Shown here: piece after piece, positions 53,273-62,181 of the stretch
Layout of the letters: each line of letters opens with the position of its first letter
Position numbering within the stretch: the first letter of the stretch is position 1
NCBI GenBank assembly: GCA_963712595.1
Contig: CAVQIM010000001.1
Coordinates: 248,001 to 312,000, forward strand
Source of the DNA: VRUE01 sp963712595
Lineage (GTDB): Bacteria > Actinomycetota > Thermoleophilia > Solirubrobacterales > 70-9
Direction of reading: 5' to 3'
DNA: 64,000 nt
Program-made: the position numbers and the translations under genes
Notes under the pieces: model-generated
The model's database searches: none
What the model was told of the DNA's origin: nothing
Seen by the model: only the letters and a program-made list of their open reading frames with translations

Positions 53273-53698
53273 CTAGGCGAAGGTCCAGAGCTTGTTGCCG
53301 AGGAAGTTGAACGGCATCGCCACCGCAACGGCGATCGCCTGGGCGGACAGATCCCCGAGCGAGGCGCCGGTGACCAGCGCCTCGAGCACGATCAGGTTGA
53401 TCGCGAGGGCCGCGATGCTGACGGCGAAAAAGCGAGCTGCCTGAAAGCCCGCATGGCCATCGCCAGCGGCGAAGGTCCAGTGGCGGTTCCAGAAGAAGTT
53501 GCTGCTGACGGCGACGCAGAAGGCCCCGATCGCGGCAATCGCGTAGTGGACGCCGAGGCCGTTGCTGAGCAGGGCGAAGACGCCGAGGTTGATCACGTAG
53601 CCTGAGCCGCCGACGAGGCCGAACTTGAACAGCTGCCACCAGCTCGCCGGGCGGCGGGCGGCGGCGCTGAGCCGGTAGGCGAATTCAGCGGCGCTCAC
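53273..53698 (-). CDS. GtrA-family membrane protein
   Basis: 141 residues, four membrane helices. GtrA signatures: QLFKFGLVGGSGYVINLGVF, AIAAIGAFCVAVSSNFFWNR, HWTF, and PFNFLGNKLWTF. The family is thought to move polyprenyl-phosphate-linked sugars across the membrane, which fits the adjacent GT39-type glycosyltransferase whose stop overlaps this start by 4 bp (inference on pairing). Confidence 0.9.
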   Translation of the reverse strand: MSAAEFAYRLSAAARRPASWWQLFKFGLVGGSGYVINLGVFALLSNGLGVHYAIAAIGAFCVAVSSNFFWNRHWTFAAGDGHAGFQAARFFAVSIAALAINLIVLEALVTGASLGDLSAQAIAVAVAMPFNFLGNKLWTFA

Positions 53699-55230
53699 GG
53701 ACCCGCTCCGAGCGGTCCGTCGACCACGACCGCATTGCTGCCGAAGCCGGTGCGGACGTCACGCAGGACGTGGAATGGGACTTCGTGTAGGCGATTCGAC
53801 ATATAGCGGGTGAGCGTGAGGCGCTCGAACCTTACTCGGGCCACGGGGCGGAACGCCGGTGGAATCCCGGTGATGCGGCGGTCGACCGTGGACTTGCTGA
53901 TCACGTCGATCGCCCGCAGCGGCGTCTCCCCGCTGTAGACGCGAAGCGAGCGGTCATCGAGGTAGAAGCGGACAGGATCCGCGGCGAGCTTCCAGCTGAC
54001 GATCGCGCGCGGCAGCTTCTGGTCGTCGAGCTCTTCGGTGATCGCGCGGAAATCGGGGCGTTGCAGGTTGGGGGTTTGGGTGACATGGACGTCGAAGGCG
54101 ACCCAGTAGGCGCAGAGCGCGACCGCGAGCAGGAGGCCCGTGCGGCGTGCGCGTTCGACCGCGAAGCCGATACCCGCCGCGGCAGCGAGCGGCACCAGCG
54201 CCGGCAGCAGGTTGCGCTCGACCACGTAGTCCTTGCCGAACAGGACGGCCAGCGCTGCCAGGCCGGCCACGCCGAGCCCGACCGTGACGCCGAGCAGGGC
54301 CCCGCGGCGCTCGCGCGCCGTCCCCCGCGCGGCGACGAGGAGAAAAGCCGCGCCGATCAGGATCGCGGGCAACAGCGCGTAGCGCTCGCGAGGTGGCTCG
54401 GCGATCACGTGGCCAGTCTCTCCGGCGAGGAAGCTGACCCCCGTCTCGAAGAAGCGGGTGGAGAGCAGGCTGTGGTCGATCCAGCCGATGTGGGTTGGGT
54501 TGACCTGGGCGGAGATCAGCGGGATCAAGGCCGCTCCGACCAGAGCGACGCCACCGACAGCCGGCAGCACCGCGCGCCAGCGCGCGCGCAGGACGACGAG
54601 CAGCAAAAGCGCCTCGATCCCGACGGCGAAGACGGCGAAATAGTGGCTGCAGAGGGCCAAGGCCGAGCCCAGTGCCCAGAGCGCCAGGTCGCGACCCTCG
54701 CGGCTGCGCAGGGCGCGGACGAAGAAGAGGAACGAGACGGCACAGAAGAGGACGAGCAGGGCGTAGGAGCGAGCCTCCTGGGAATACCAGATCAGCATCG
54801 GGTTGACGGCGACGAGAAGGGCGCCGATCAATCCGGCGCGCCTGCTCGACAGCTCCTGCCCGATGCAGTAGGCGATCGGGATCGTGACGAGGCCGAACAG
54901 TGCCGAGAGCGAGCGCATCGCGACCTCATCGGTGCCGAACGCCTTGGCCCAGCCCCAGGCAAGGACGTAGTAGAGGGGTGGGTTGGACTCGCTCCCCTTC
55001 ACCTGCTTCAGCATGTCCGTGAAGCTGTCGGGGATGACGCGGGCGACGGTGATCACCTCGTCGTGGTGATAGCTCTGCACGCCGAGGCTGGCGAAGCGCA
55101 CGGCAGCCCCGAGGGCGACCGCGGCGGCGAGCAGCGAAAGGGCCGTTGCCCTACTCAGCTCCCACCCGGTTGGCTCCGTGCTCGTGTCCGCAATGCGGAG
55201 GTCGCCCGGCGTGCTGTCGACGAGGCTCAT
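53695..55230 (-). CDS. Membrane glycosyltransferase (GT39/PMT-like family)
   Basis: 511-residue polytopic protein with about ten or more hydrophobic helices. The first periplasmic loop has the catalytic-type acidic motif SYHHDEVITVARV and SNPPLYYVLAWGWAKAFG, and later LIWYSQEARSYALLVLF, as in Dol-P-Man-dependent or ArnT-like transferases. A soluble C-terminal domain (ARVRFERLTLTRYMSNRLHE) follows. The ATG at 55230 avoids overlap with the GH92 gene. It would use a polyprenyl-phosphate sugar, plausibly made available by GtrA. Confidence 0.88.
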   Translation of the reverse strand: MSLVDSTPGDLRIADTSTEPTGWELSRATALSLLAAAVALGAAVRFASLGVQSYHHDEVITVARVIPDSFTDMLKQVKGSESNPPLYYVLAWGWAKAFGTDEVAMRSLSALFGLVTIPIAYCIGQELSSRRAGLIGALLVAVNPMLIWYSQEARSYALLVLFCAVSFLFFVRALRSREGRDLALWALGSALALCSHYFAVFAVGIEALLLLVVLRARWRAVLPAVGGVALVGAALIPLISAQVNPTHIGWIDHSLLSTRFFETGVSFLAGETGHVIAEPPRERYALLPAILIGAAFLLVAARGTARERRGALLGVTVGLGVAGLAALAVLFGKDYVVERNLLPALVPLAAAAGIGFAVERARRTGLLLAVALCAYWVAFDVHVTQTPNLQRPDFRAITEELDDQKLPRAIVSWKLAADPVRFYLDDRSLRVYSGETPLRAIDVISKSTVDRRITGIPPAFRPVARVRFERLTLTRYMSNRLHEVPFHVLRDVRTGFGSNAVVVDGPLGAGP

Positions 55231-55246
55231 TACAGGCCAGTACCCG

Positions 55247-57649
55247 CTAGGGCCGGCACTCGCCCCTCGGCATTGGCCGGCGCGGGCCGAACGAAGGCGG
55301 TATTGCGGTGGCGGCCGTTCCCCATTTGCGGTTGGGATGATGGTCAAGCCGGAAGGCGAGGTCAGCGCCGCGAGCGAGCGTGCAATAGGTGGTCCAGGGC
55401 TTGTCGTGGCGGTGGCCGTTGATCTGCAGCTCCTCGATATACGGCGCGCGGGAGGAAGCCGTGATCGTCACCCGACGGTGGCGCGGCATCGCAATCGAGG
55501 CGCGGGAGAAGAGCGGGCTGCCGATCGCGAGGAGGCCGACACCCGGAACCTCGGGATAGAGGCCGAGGGCGCCGAACACGTACCAGGAGGAGAGCGTGCC
55601 GAGGTCGTCGTTGCCCGGGTAGCCGTCGGGCGTGGTGCCGTAGAGGCGGAGGGCCCGGCGAACCGCCATCTGGGTCGCGTAGGGCCGCTGCATCCAGTCG
55701 TAGAGCCAGGGCACGTGCAGGGTCGGCTCGTTGCCGAGGAGCGCGTGGTCGGTGTGGGTGCCGCCGCCGCTGCCGTTGAGCTTGCGAAGGAAGTGGTGCA
55801 ACCGCCCGGCAGCCTTCCCCCTGCCCCCCATCGCGGCGGCGAGGCCGGCGGGGTCGTGCGGCACCATCCAGGTGTACTGGAGAGAGTTGCCCTCGACGAA
55901 GCCGCCGCCGCGCTTGTTGTCGTAATCGGCTGGGAAGGCGCCATTTTCGTAGCGCGGCTCGATCAGGCCGCTGTGGCGGTTGAAGAGCTTGCGCCAGCTC
56001 CCCGAACGTCGCATGAAGCGGCGGTAAGTGCCGCGATCCCGCAGGGCGCGGGCGGCGAACTGGGCGATCGCGAAGTCGTCGACCTGGTACTCGAGCGAGG
56101 TCGCGGCAGAGCCCCAGACGCTTTCGGGGTCGCCGTAGATCGAGTTCGCGTTGCGGATGTTGGTGTCGAGGTCATAGGGGACATAGCCGTGCGCGAGGTA
56201 GGCGGCGAGCCCCTGGCGCTCCAGGTATTCGCCGTTGGCGCTGCGGCACGGTTCCTCGGCGCCCCTGAGCATCGCCGCGAGCGCGGCGTGGCGATCGAAG
56301 GCCCTAGCGCCAAAGGCAGCCGCCGAGGCGATCAGCGGAGAGGCGGAGTCGCCGACCATGGTCATGCTCTGGCCGTTGGCGTAAGACCAGCGCGGCAGGC
56401 AGCCGCTCTCGGCGGCGTCGGCGAGCAGCGACTGGACCATCTCGCTGGCCCGGCGCGGCACCAGGATCGAGAGCAGCTGGATCTGGGTCCGGTAGGTGTC
56501 CCAGCCGGAGAAATCGGCGTACTGGACGCGGCCGCGGGCGCGGTGGACCAACCCGTCCATGCCGATGTAGGCACCGCCGACGTCGCTGAAGGTGCGGGGC
56601 GCGAGGAAAGCGTGGTAGAGCGCGGTGTAGAAGGTGTCGATGAGGCGGCGCGGGCCGCCGCTGACGCGGATGCGTCCCAGCGACCTGTTCCAGGCGCCCT
56701 CCGCCCGCCTGGCGACCGCGCCGAAGCCGAGGCCAGGGTCCTCGGCCGCGAGGTTGGCGCGGGCGTCCTCGACGCTGACGAAGGAGACGCCGACCCTGGC
56801 GAGAACGACGCGGTTGCGGCGGGTGTCGAAGCTGGCGTAGGCCCCCGCCTCGGCGCTGGTAGCCGGGTTGGCGGGCGGATTCTGGCTGTCGCTTGCCGCG
56901 GTCGCTCCCGGGACGATCCGGTTGCCTTCCCAGGCGCCGGAGGCGTCGAAACGGCGGTTGAAGACAGCAGCCATGTAGATTCGGTAGCGGGGCCTCTGGC
57001 CGCAGAAGAGGCCGCTGGAGGCGGTGGCGTCGATCTCGCGCCCAGCGGGATCGAGCTGCACCGAGGCGAAGTCGTTGGGCTGGGCGCTGCCGCCGGCGTC
57101 GATCAGGACGCTGGAATGAGGACTGCGAGGGAATGTGAAGCGGGCGATGCCGGTGCGGGTCGTCGCGCTCAGCTCGACGTCGATGTCGGCCCCGCCGGTG
57201 GGATTGAGGCGCACCGTGTAATAACCGGGCCGGCCGCTCTCGTGAGCATGAGAGAAGCCAGGCTGGAATCGACCGTCGAGGCGGGAGCCGTCGTCGGCGG
57301 GCGAGCTCTGCAGGGGCTCGGTGGTCGGCAGGAAGGGGAAGTCTCCGTAGAGCGAGCATCCCGCTCCGGCCAGATGGGTGAGGCCGAAGCCACGGATGTG
57401 GTTGTCGCGGTAGTCGTAGCCGCCGCGGCCGTTGCGGTCGGCGGGGGTCGTGTCGGGACTCCACTGGACCATGCCGAAGGGCATCGTCGCGCCGGGGAAG
57501 TTGTGCCCGCCGCCGAAGGTGCCAGGACCGGGCTTGGTGCCGGCGAAGACGTGCACATGATCGGCCAGCCCGGCGGCAGGCGCAACCGGCGCGGCGAGGG
57601 CAAGGGCCACGGATGCCGCGACGGTGGCGATGCCTGCGCGTCCGAACAA
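55247..57649 (-). CDS. Exported GH92-type alpha-mannosidase
   Basis: 800-residue exported glycosidase. The signal peptide is followed by the GH92 N-terminal domain (HVFAGTKPGPGTFGGGHNFP, MPFGMVQWSPDT, GYDYRDNHIRGFGLTHLAGA) and the (alpha/alpha)6 catalytic domain (DGLVHRARGRVQYADFSGWD, LGNEPTLHVPWLYDWMQRP). The end matches GH92: GNDDLGTLSSWYVFGALGLY PEVPG in two parts. It requires calcium and cleaves alpha-1,2- or related mannosidic bonds (family knowledge). The start is TTG at 57649; there is no better in-frame option. Confidence 0.92.
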   Translation of the reverse strand: MFGRAGIATVAASVALALAAPVAPAAGLADHVHVFAGTKPGPGTFGGGHNFPGATMPFGMVQWSPDTTPADRNGRGGYDYRDNHIRGFGLTHLAGAGCSLYGDFPFLPTTEPLQSSPADDGSRLDGRFQPGFSHAHESGRPGYYTVRLNPTGGADIDVELSATTRTGIARFTFPRSPHSSVLIDAGGSAQPNDFASVQLDPAGREIDATASSGLFCGQRPRYRIYMAAVFNRRFDASGAWEGNRIVPGATAASDSQNPPANPATSAEAGAYASFDTRRNRVVLARVGVSFVSVEDARANLAAEDPGLGFGAVARRAEGAWNRSLGRIRVSGGPRRLIDTFYTALYHAFLAPRTFSDVGGAYIGMDGLVHRARGRVQYADFSGWDTYRTQIQLLSILVPRRASEMVQSLLADAAESGCLPRWSYANGQSMTMVGDSASPLIASAAAFGARAFDRHAALAAMLRGAEEPCRSANGEYLERQGLAAYLAHGYVPYDLDTNIRNANSIYGDPESVWGSAATSLEYQVDDFAIAQFAARALRDRGTYRRFMRRSGSWRKLFNRHSGLIEPRYENGAFPADYDNKRGGGFVEGNSLQYTWMVPHDPAGLAAAMGGRGKAAGRLHHFLRKLNGSGGGTHTDHALLGNEPTLHVPWLYDWMQRPYATQMAVRRALRLYGTTPDGYPGNDDLGTLSSWYVFGALGLYPEVPGVGLLAIGSPLFSRASIAMPRHRRVTITASSRAPYIEELQINGHRHDKPWTTYCTLARGADLAFRLDHHPNRKWGTAATAIPPSFGPRRPMPRGECRP

Positions 57650-57690
57650 GGCATAGACGTTAAACGCGCGCTCGCCTAAGGTTCCCGACC

Positions 57691-58323
57691 GTGCGGGGCA
57701 GAAATGCGATCTTGCTCGTCGGCGCCGTGGCAGTGGCGGTGCTGATTCTCGTGCTCGTCCTCGGCGACAGCAGCGACGACGGCACCGGGACAGCCAGCGC
57801 AGCGCCCTCCACTGGGCCCAACGTCGCTGTCGTCTCGCCGCGCAACGGCGCCCGCCAGACCAGCCACGCGGTCGTGGTCAAGGTCGAGGTGGACAACTTC
57901 CAGCTCGCGCCCCGCCAGTTCGGCAGCGAACCACAGCTCGGCGAGGGGCACATCCGCTTCGGGCTCAATCGCGTGCCCGATTGCGTCGATCCGGTGAAGC
58001 TGCAGCGGGCGATCGAGAGCCCCTTCGGCAAGGGCCGCCTGATTGGCCGCTCCTTCGACTTTCCCGAATACGCCGGTCCCAACGGCGTGCTTGCCGAACG
58101 GATCGGATCGGCCGGAAGCTACTCGCCGGCGACCCGGCCCGAGATCTACTACCACGACCTCCCCCCCGGCTTCTACCGCCTCGTCATCAACCTGGCCCAA
58201 AACGACGGCTCGCCCACCCCCTTCCACGCGGTCACCAACTTCCAGATCCTGCCGAAGCCGGGCCACGGCCCCAAGTGCACCGGTGGCAAGGTCCCCAGCG
58301 CCAAGGCCGCAGCCTTCGACTGA
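57691..58323 (+). CDS. Membrane-anchored or exported hypothetical protein
   Basis: 210-residue protein; N-terminal helix NAILLVGAVAVAVLILVLVL, then an Ig-like or copper-chaperone-like beta domain (NVAVVSPRNGARQTSHAVVV, FQLAPRQFG, EIYYHDLPPGFYRLVINLAQ, HAVTNFQILP). A cysteine pair (PDCVD, PKCTGG) is present. It starts at GTG, divergent from GH92, and ends 31 nt before the ABC transporter. The overall feel is of DUF4399-like proteins, low certainty. Confidence 0.72.
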   Translation: MRGRNAILLVGAVAVAVLILVLVLGDSSDDGTGTASAAPSTGPNVAVVSPRNGARQTSHAVVVKVEVDNFQLAPRQFGSEPQLGEGHIRFGLNRVPDCVDPVKLQRAIESPFGKGRLIGRSFDFPEYAGPNGVLAERIGSAGSYSPATRPEIYYHDLPPGFYRLVINLAQNDGSPTPFHAVTNFQILPKPGHGPKCTGGKVPSAKAAAFD

Positions 58324-58354
58324 GCCAATACTTCACTTTGTATAGTGGGTCTGG

Positions 58355-60172
58355 ATGCGGACCTACCGCCGTTTGATGGGCTTTATGCGCCCCTACCGTC
58401 GCCAGCTCTGGGGATCGCTGGTGTTCGCTTGGGCGGCGATGGGGATGACGGTGCTGATCCCCTGGCTGGTCGGGCGCGCCGTCAACGCGATCCAGGACCA
58501 CGAAAAGCCCGACCTGCTGCCGCTGGCGCTGGCGATCCTCGCCGCCGGGATCCTGCGCCTTGGCCTCACCGTGGTGCGCAGGCTGGTCGCAGGCAGAGTG
58601 TCGCTGGCGGTCGAGTTCGACCTGCGCCAACGCTTCTACGCGCATCTGCAGCGACTCGAGCTGGGCTTCTTCGACTCCCAGCAGACCGGCCAGCTGATGT
58701 CGAGGGCGACGGTCGACCTGCAGTCGATCCGCTTCTTCCTCGGCTACGGCCTGATCTTCATCACCCAGAACCTGCTGACGCTCGTCCTCGCCTGCGCTGT
58801 GATGATCGCGATCAACCCGCTGCTGGCGCTGGTCGCGCTCCTGCCCGCGCCGCTGGTGATCTACACCGCCTCCCGCTACAACCGCGTCTCGAGGCCCGCG
58901 GTCCAGGAGGTGCAGCAACGGATCGCCGAGCTGACCGCGGAAGCCGAGGAGAACATCTCCGGGATCCGCATCGTCAAGGCTTTCGCCCGCGAGGAACACC
59001 AGCTGCACCGCTTCCAGCGCGCGGTCGCGCGGGTCTTCGACCAGAGCGTCTACTCGACCCGCCTGCAGGCGACCTTCTCGCCGCTGATCGGGCTCTTGCC
59101 GCAGGTCGGGATCGCCCTGGTGCTGCTGGTCGGGGGCCGCGAGGTGATCGCCGGCAACCTCAGTCTCGGCAACTTCACCGCCTTCTACACCTACGTGGTG
59201 ATGCTGGCAGGGCCGATGCGGATGCTGGGCATGGCGATGGGGATGGCGCAGCGGGCGATCGCCTCGGGCAACCGGCTGTTCGAGATCCTCGACCGCGAGC
59301 CACGCATCGAAAGCCCCCCAGAGGCGCCGGCGCTCCCAGCGGGGGGTGGACGCGTCGAGCTGCGCGAGGTGACGCTGCGCTACGACACCGCCAGCAGGAG
59401 CGCATCCGAGATCGACCACACCGGAGCAGGGTCGATGTCGGCTGCGGCGCTGAGCGACGTCGATCTGGACGTGGCTGCGGGCAGCACCGTGGCGCTGGTG
59501 GGGCCGTCGGGCTCGGGCAAGACGAGCCTCGTCGCGCTGATCGCCCGCCTCTACGACCCGAGCGAAGGCTCGGTGCTGGTCGACGGCGCCGACGTGCGCT
59601 CGATCGACGTCGCATCGCTGCGCTCGCAGGTCGCCTTCGTCGCCGACGACAGCTTCCTCTTCAGCGCCAGCGTCGCCGACAACATCGCCTATGCGCGGCC
59701 GCAGGCGGGTCGCGAGGAGGTCGAAGTAGCGGCCCGGCGCGCCCAGGCCGACGAGTTCATCCGCGACCTTCCCGGCGGCTACGACACGGTGGTCGGCGAG
59801 CGCGGCCTCACCCTCTCCGGCGGCCAGCGCCAACGGGTCGCGATCGCCCGCGCCCTCCTCGCCGACCCGCGCATCCTGATCCTCGACGACGCCACCTCCT
59901 CGGTCGACGCAACCACCGAGGCGGCGATCAAGGCGGGGCTGCGCGAGGCAATGGCCGGAAGAACCACCTTCATCATCGCCCACCGCCTCTCGACCGTCTC
60001 CCTCGCCGACGAGGTGGTGGTGATGGACGGCGGCAGCATCGTCGACCGCGGCAGCCACGAGGAGCTGCTGGACGGCTGTGGCTTCTATCGCGAGATCGCC
60101 GAGCACGGCCTCGCCGACTCGGTCTTCCTCCAGCGAGACCTCGAGCAGCGCGAGGAGATGGCACGCCTATGA
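58355..60172 (+). CDS. ABC exporter half-transporter with degenerate Walker B
   Basis: 605-residue type IV half-transporter: six membrane helices (residues 1-320) and a nucleotide-binding domain. Walker A GPSGSGKTS, signature LTLSGGQRQRVAIAR, Walker B ILILDDATSSVD, H-loop FIIAHRLST. The catalytic Glu after Walker B is Asp, as in the inactive site of heterodimeric exporters such as TM287/288. A TATAGT box lies just before the ATG, but no good -35 was found. It is followed by hairpin C and the partner gene. Substrate unknown (drug, lipid or peptide). Confidence 0.93.
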   Translation: MRTYRRLMGFMRPYRRQLWGSLVFAWAAMGMTVLIPWLVGRAVNAIQDHEKPDLLPLALAILAAGILRLGLTVVRRLVAGRVSLAVEFDLRQRFYAHLQRLELGFFDSQQTGQLMSRATVDLQSIRFFLGYGLIFITQNLLTLVLACAVMIAINPLLALVALLPAPLVIYTASRYNRVSRPAVQEVQQRIAELTAEAEENISGIRIVKAFAREEHQLHRFQRAVARVFDQSVYSTRLQATFSPLIGLLPQVGIALVLLVGGREVIAGNLSLGNFTAFYTYVVMLAGPMRMLGMAMGMAQRAIASGNRLFEILDREPRIESPPEAPALPAGGGRVELREVTLRYDTASRSASEIDHTGAGSMSAAALSDVDLDVAAGSTVALVGPSGSGKTSLVALIARLYDPSEGSVLVDGADVRSIDVASLRSQVAFVADDSFLFSASVADNIAYARPQAGREEVEVAARRAQADEFIRDLPGGYDTVVGERGLTLSGGQRQRVAIARALLADPRILILDDATSSVDATTEAAIKAGLREAMAGRTTFIIAHRLSTVSLADEVVVMDGGSIVDRGSHEELLDGCGFYREIAEHGLADSVFLQRDLEQREEMARL

Positions 60173-60173
60173 G

Positions 60174-60222
60174 CTTCCGGTGCGCCTTTTGCGGTCTAGG
60201 CCCACATAAAGCGCACCGGAAG
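60174..60222. repeat. Hairpin element C between the ABC genes
   Basis: Perfect 12-bp arms CTTCCGGTGCGC (60174-60185) and GCGCACCGGAAG (60211-60222) with CTTTT opposite ATAAA inside. It fills the 58-bp gap between the two ABC genes. Arm sequence differs from elements A, B and D, but the size and the T/A-rich inner part are alike. It may limit read-through or stabilise the upstream message. Confidence 0.65.
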
Positions 60223-60230
60223 GGGTGGGT

Positions 60231-62114
60231 GTGAAGCGTTTTCGCGAGATCTATTTGCTTTTTGGGGCGCTGTGGCGGCTGGTTCGCGGACAGGACCAGC
60301 GGGCACGCAAGGTGCGCTGGATGATCGGGCTGTTGCGTCCATATCGCGGCAGGGTCGCGCTGATGTTCGCCGCCCTGCTCGTCGCGACCGGCAGCGCGCT
60401 CGCCCCGCCCTACCTCGCCGGCCAAGCAATCGACTCCGGGATCATCACCGGAGATGTCTCGGCGCTCAACCTGATCGTCGTCGCCTTCCTCGCCGTGGCG
60501 GCGCTGTACGCGGGCGCCTCCTTCCTGCAGACCTACCTCGTCGGCTGGGTCGGCACGCGGGCGCTGCAGGACCTGCGCGAGCGGGTCTTCACCCACCTGC
60601 AGACGATGTCGATCGGCTTCTTCACCCGGCGCAGCCCGGGCGTCCTGATCAGCCGCATGACCAACGACATCGAGGCGCTCAACCAGCTCGTCACCGACGG
60701 CGTCGTGACGATGTTCTCCAGCGTCCTGACCCTGGTCGGGGTGGTCGTGATCATGCTCCTGCTGGACGTAGAGCTGGCGCTGGTCACCTTCCTCACCTTC
60801 CCGCTGATAGCAATCGCCAGCGTCGTCTTTCGGATCGTCTCCCACGGCGCCTACCGGGCGACGCGTGAGCGCATCGCCGCCGTCACGGCCTATCTCCAGG
60901 AGACCCTGAGCGGCGTCCGGGTCGTGCGCAGCTTCGGCCAGGAGCCGCGCCACGCCGCCGTGATGACCGAGCTGAACGTAGCCAACCGGGAGGCGAACAT
61001 GAGGACGGTCTTCCTCAACGCCTCCTACTTCCCGGCGGTCGAACTGCTCTCCACCGTCGCGGTCGCCGCGATCCTGCTCTACGGCGGCAGCCAGGCGATC
61101 GACGGCGCGATCCAGATCGGCGTCATCGTCGCCTTCGTCGGCTACCTGCAGGTCTTCTTCGAACCGATCCAGCAGCTCTCCCAGCTCTACACCACCTACC
61201 AGCAGGGAATGGCGGCCCTGGACAAGATCTTCGACCTGCTCGACACAGCCCCCGACATGGTCGACTCGCCCGGCGCGATCGACCCCGGAACCCTCCGCGG
61301 CGAAATCGAGATGCAAGCCGTCTGGTTCTCCTACGACGACACCCTCCCCCAAGAACCAACCGCTGACTTCGCCTTTAGTCTCGATATGCGAGACAAAAGG
61401 CGAAGTCACCCAGGGGAAGAGGGGGATTGGGCGATGCGCGACGTGGATCTGCACGTGGCGCCGGGGCAGACGTTGGCGCTGGTTGGTGCCACCGGGGCGG
61501 GCAAGTCGACCTTTGCCAAGCTGGTGGCGCGCTTCTACGACCCGCAGCGGGGGCGCGTCCTGGTCGACGGCCACGACCTGAGAGGGGTCCGCCAGCAGGC
61601 GCTCCGGCGCCAGCTCGGGATCGTCCCCCAGGAGGGGTTCCTCTTCTCCGGCAGCGTGCGCGAGAACATCGCCTTCGGGCGACCGGAGGCGACGCTCGCC
61701 GAGATCGAGGACGCCGCCGCCGCGGTCGGGGCCACCGAGTTCATCGCGGCACTGCCCGAAGGGATCGAGACCCAGGTCGGCGAGCGCGGCGTGCAGCTCT
61801 CCGCCGGCCAGCGACAGCTCGTTGCCTTCGCCCGCGCGCTGCTGGCGGAGCCGCGCATCCTGATCCTCGACGAGGCGACCTCGAACGTCGACGTGCGCAC
61901 CGAGAAAACGATCGAGCGCGGTCTGGAGCGGTTGCTCGCGGGCCGCACCGCGATCGTGATTGCCCACCGCCTCTCGACCATCCGCCGCGCCGGCAAGATC
62001 GTCGTGCTCGAAGGCGGCCGCATCGCCGAGGCCGGCACCCACGACGAGCTGATCGAAGCCAGCGGGCCCTACGCGCGCCTCTACGGCGCCTGGCGCGAGT
62101 CCTCGGCCGCCTGA
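60231..62114 (+). CDS. ABC exporter half-transporter, partner subunit
   Basis: 627-residue half-transporter. Six membrane helices, then a nucleotide-binding domain: A-loop VWFSYDD, Walker A GATGAGKST, signature LSAGQRQLVAFAR (the second Gly is replaced by Ala), Walker B ILILDEATSNVD with catalytic Glu, H-loop VIAHRLST. Complementing the degenerate partner, this fits a heterodimer in which one site pairs Asp-type Walker B of subunit 1 with LSAGQ of subunit 2. About 20 extra residues after the A-loop are encoded by palindrome D. GTG at 60231 is preferred; GTG at 60225 is possible. Confidence 0.93.
   Translation: MKRFREIYLLFGALWRLVRGQDQRARKVRWMIGLLRPYRGRVALMFAALLVATGSALAPPYLAGQAIDSGIITGDVSALNLIVVAFLAVAALYAGASFLQTYLVGWVGTRALQDLRERVFTHLQTMSIGFFTRRSPGVLISRMTNDIEALNQLVTDGVVTMFSSVLTLVGVVVIMLLLDVELALVTFLTFPLIAIASVVFRIVSHGAYRATRERIAAVTAYLQETLSGVRVVRSFGQEPRHAAVMTELNVANREANMRTVFLNASYFPAVELLSTVAVAAILLYGGSQAIDGAIQIGVIVAFVGYLQVFFEPIQQLSQLYTTYQQGMAALDKIFDLLDTAPDMVDSPGAIDPGTLRGEIEMQAVWFSYDDTLPQEPTADFAFSLDMRDKRRSHPGEEGDWAMRDVDLHVAPGQTLALVGATGAGKSTFAKLVARFYDPQRGRVLVDGHDLRGVRQQALRRQLGIVPQEGFLFSGSVRENIAFGRPEATLAEIEDAAAAVGATEFIAALPEGIETQVGERGVQLSAGQRQLVAFARALLAEPRILILDEATSNVDVRTEKTIERGLERLLAGRTAIVIAHRLSTIRRAGKIVVLEGGRIAEAGTHDELIEASGPYARLYGAWRESSAA
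61364..61408. repeat. Palindromic element D inside the ABC transporter gene
   Basis: 20-bp arms TGACTTCGCCTTTAGTCTCG and its near-complement (61389-61408, one mismatch) with a 5-nt loop. It is 45 nt, exactly 15 codons, and reads through without stop. It encodes ADFAFSLDMRDKRRSH between the A-loop strand and the next beta strand, a place where other ABC proteins have a short loop. It shares the outer arms with element A (28984) and inner GTCTCG/CGAGAC with element B (42332). Confidence 0.85.
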
Positions 62115-62125
62115 ACATCGTGGCG

Positions 62126-62164
62126 TAACGCGTTGTCCGGGTAATGAACGGACGAAGCGTTACA
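62126..62164. terminator. Bidirectional terminator hairpin after the ABC operon
   Basis: GTAACGC (62126-62132) pairs with GCGTTAC (62158-62164), continued inward by TTGTCCG / CGGACGAA with one bulge. It lies between the convergent ABC gene (stop 62114) and lipoprotein gene (stop 62182), where a shared terminator is expected. No long T-run follows on either strand. Confidence 0.6.
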
Positions 62165-62181
62165 GCCGAGGATTTGGGGTG

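Noticed and set aside
59973..62042. 689-codon minus-strand frame across both ABC genes
   Set aside because: An antisense shadow produced by GC-rich codons; it crosses an intergenic hairpin and has no recognisable domain.
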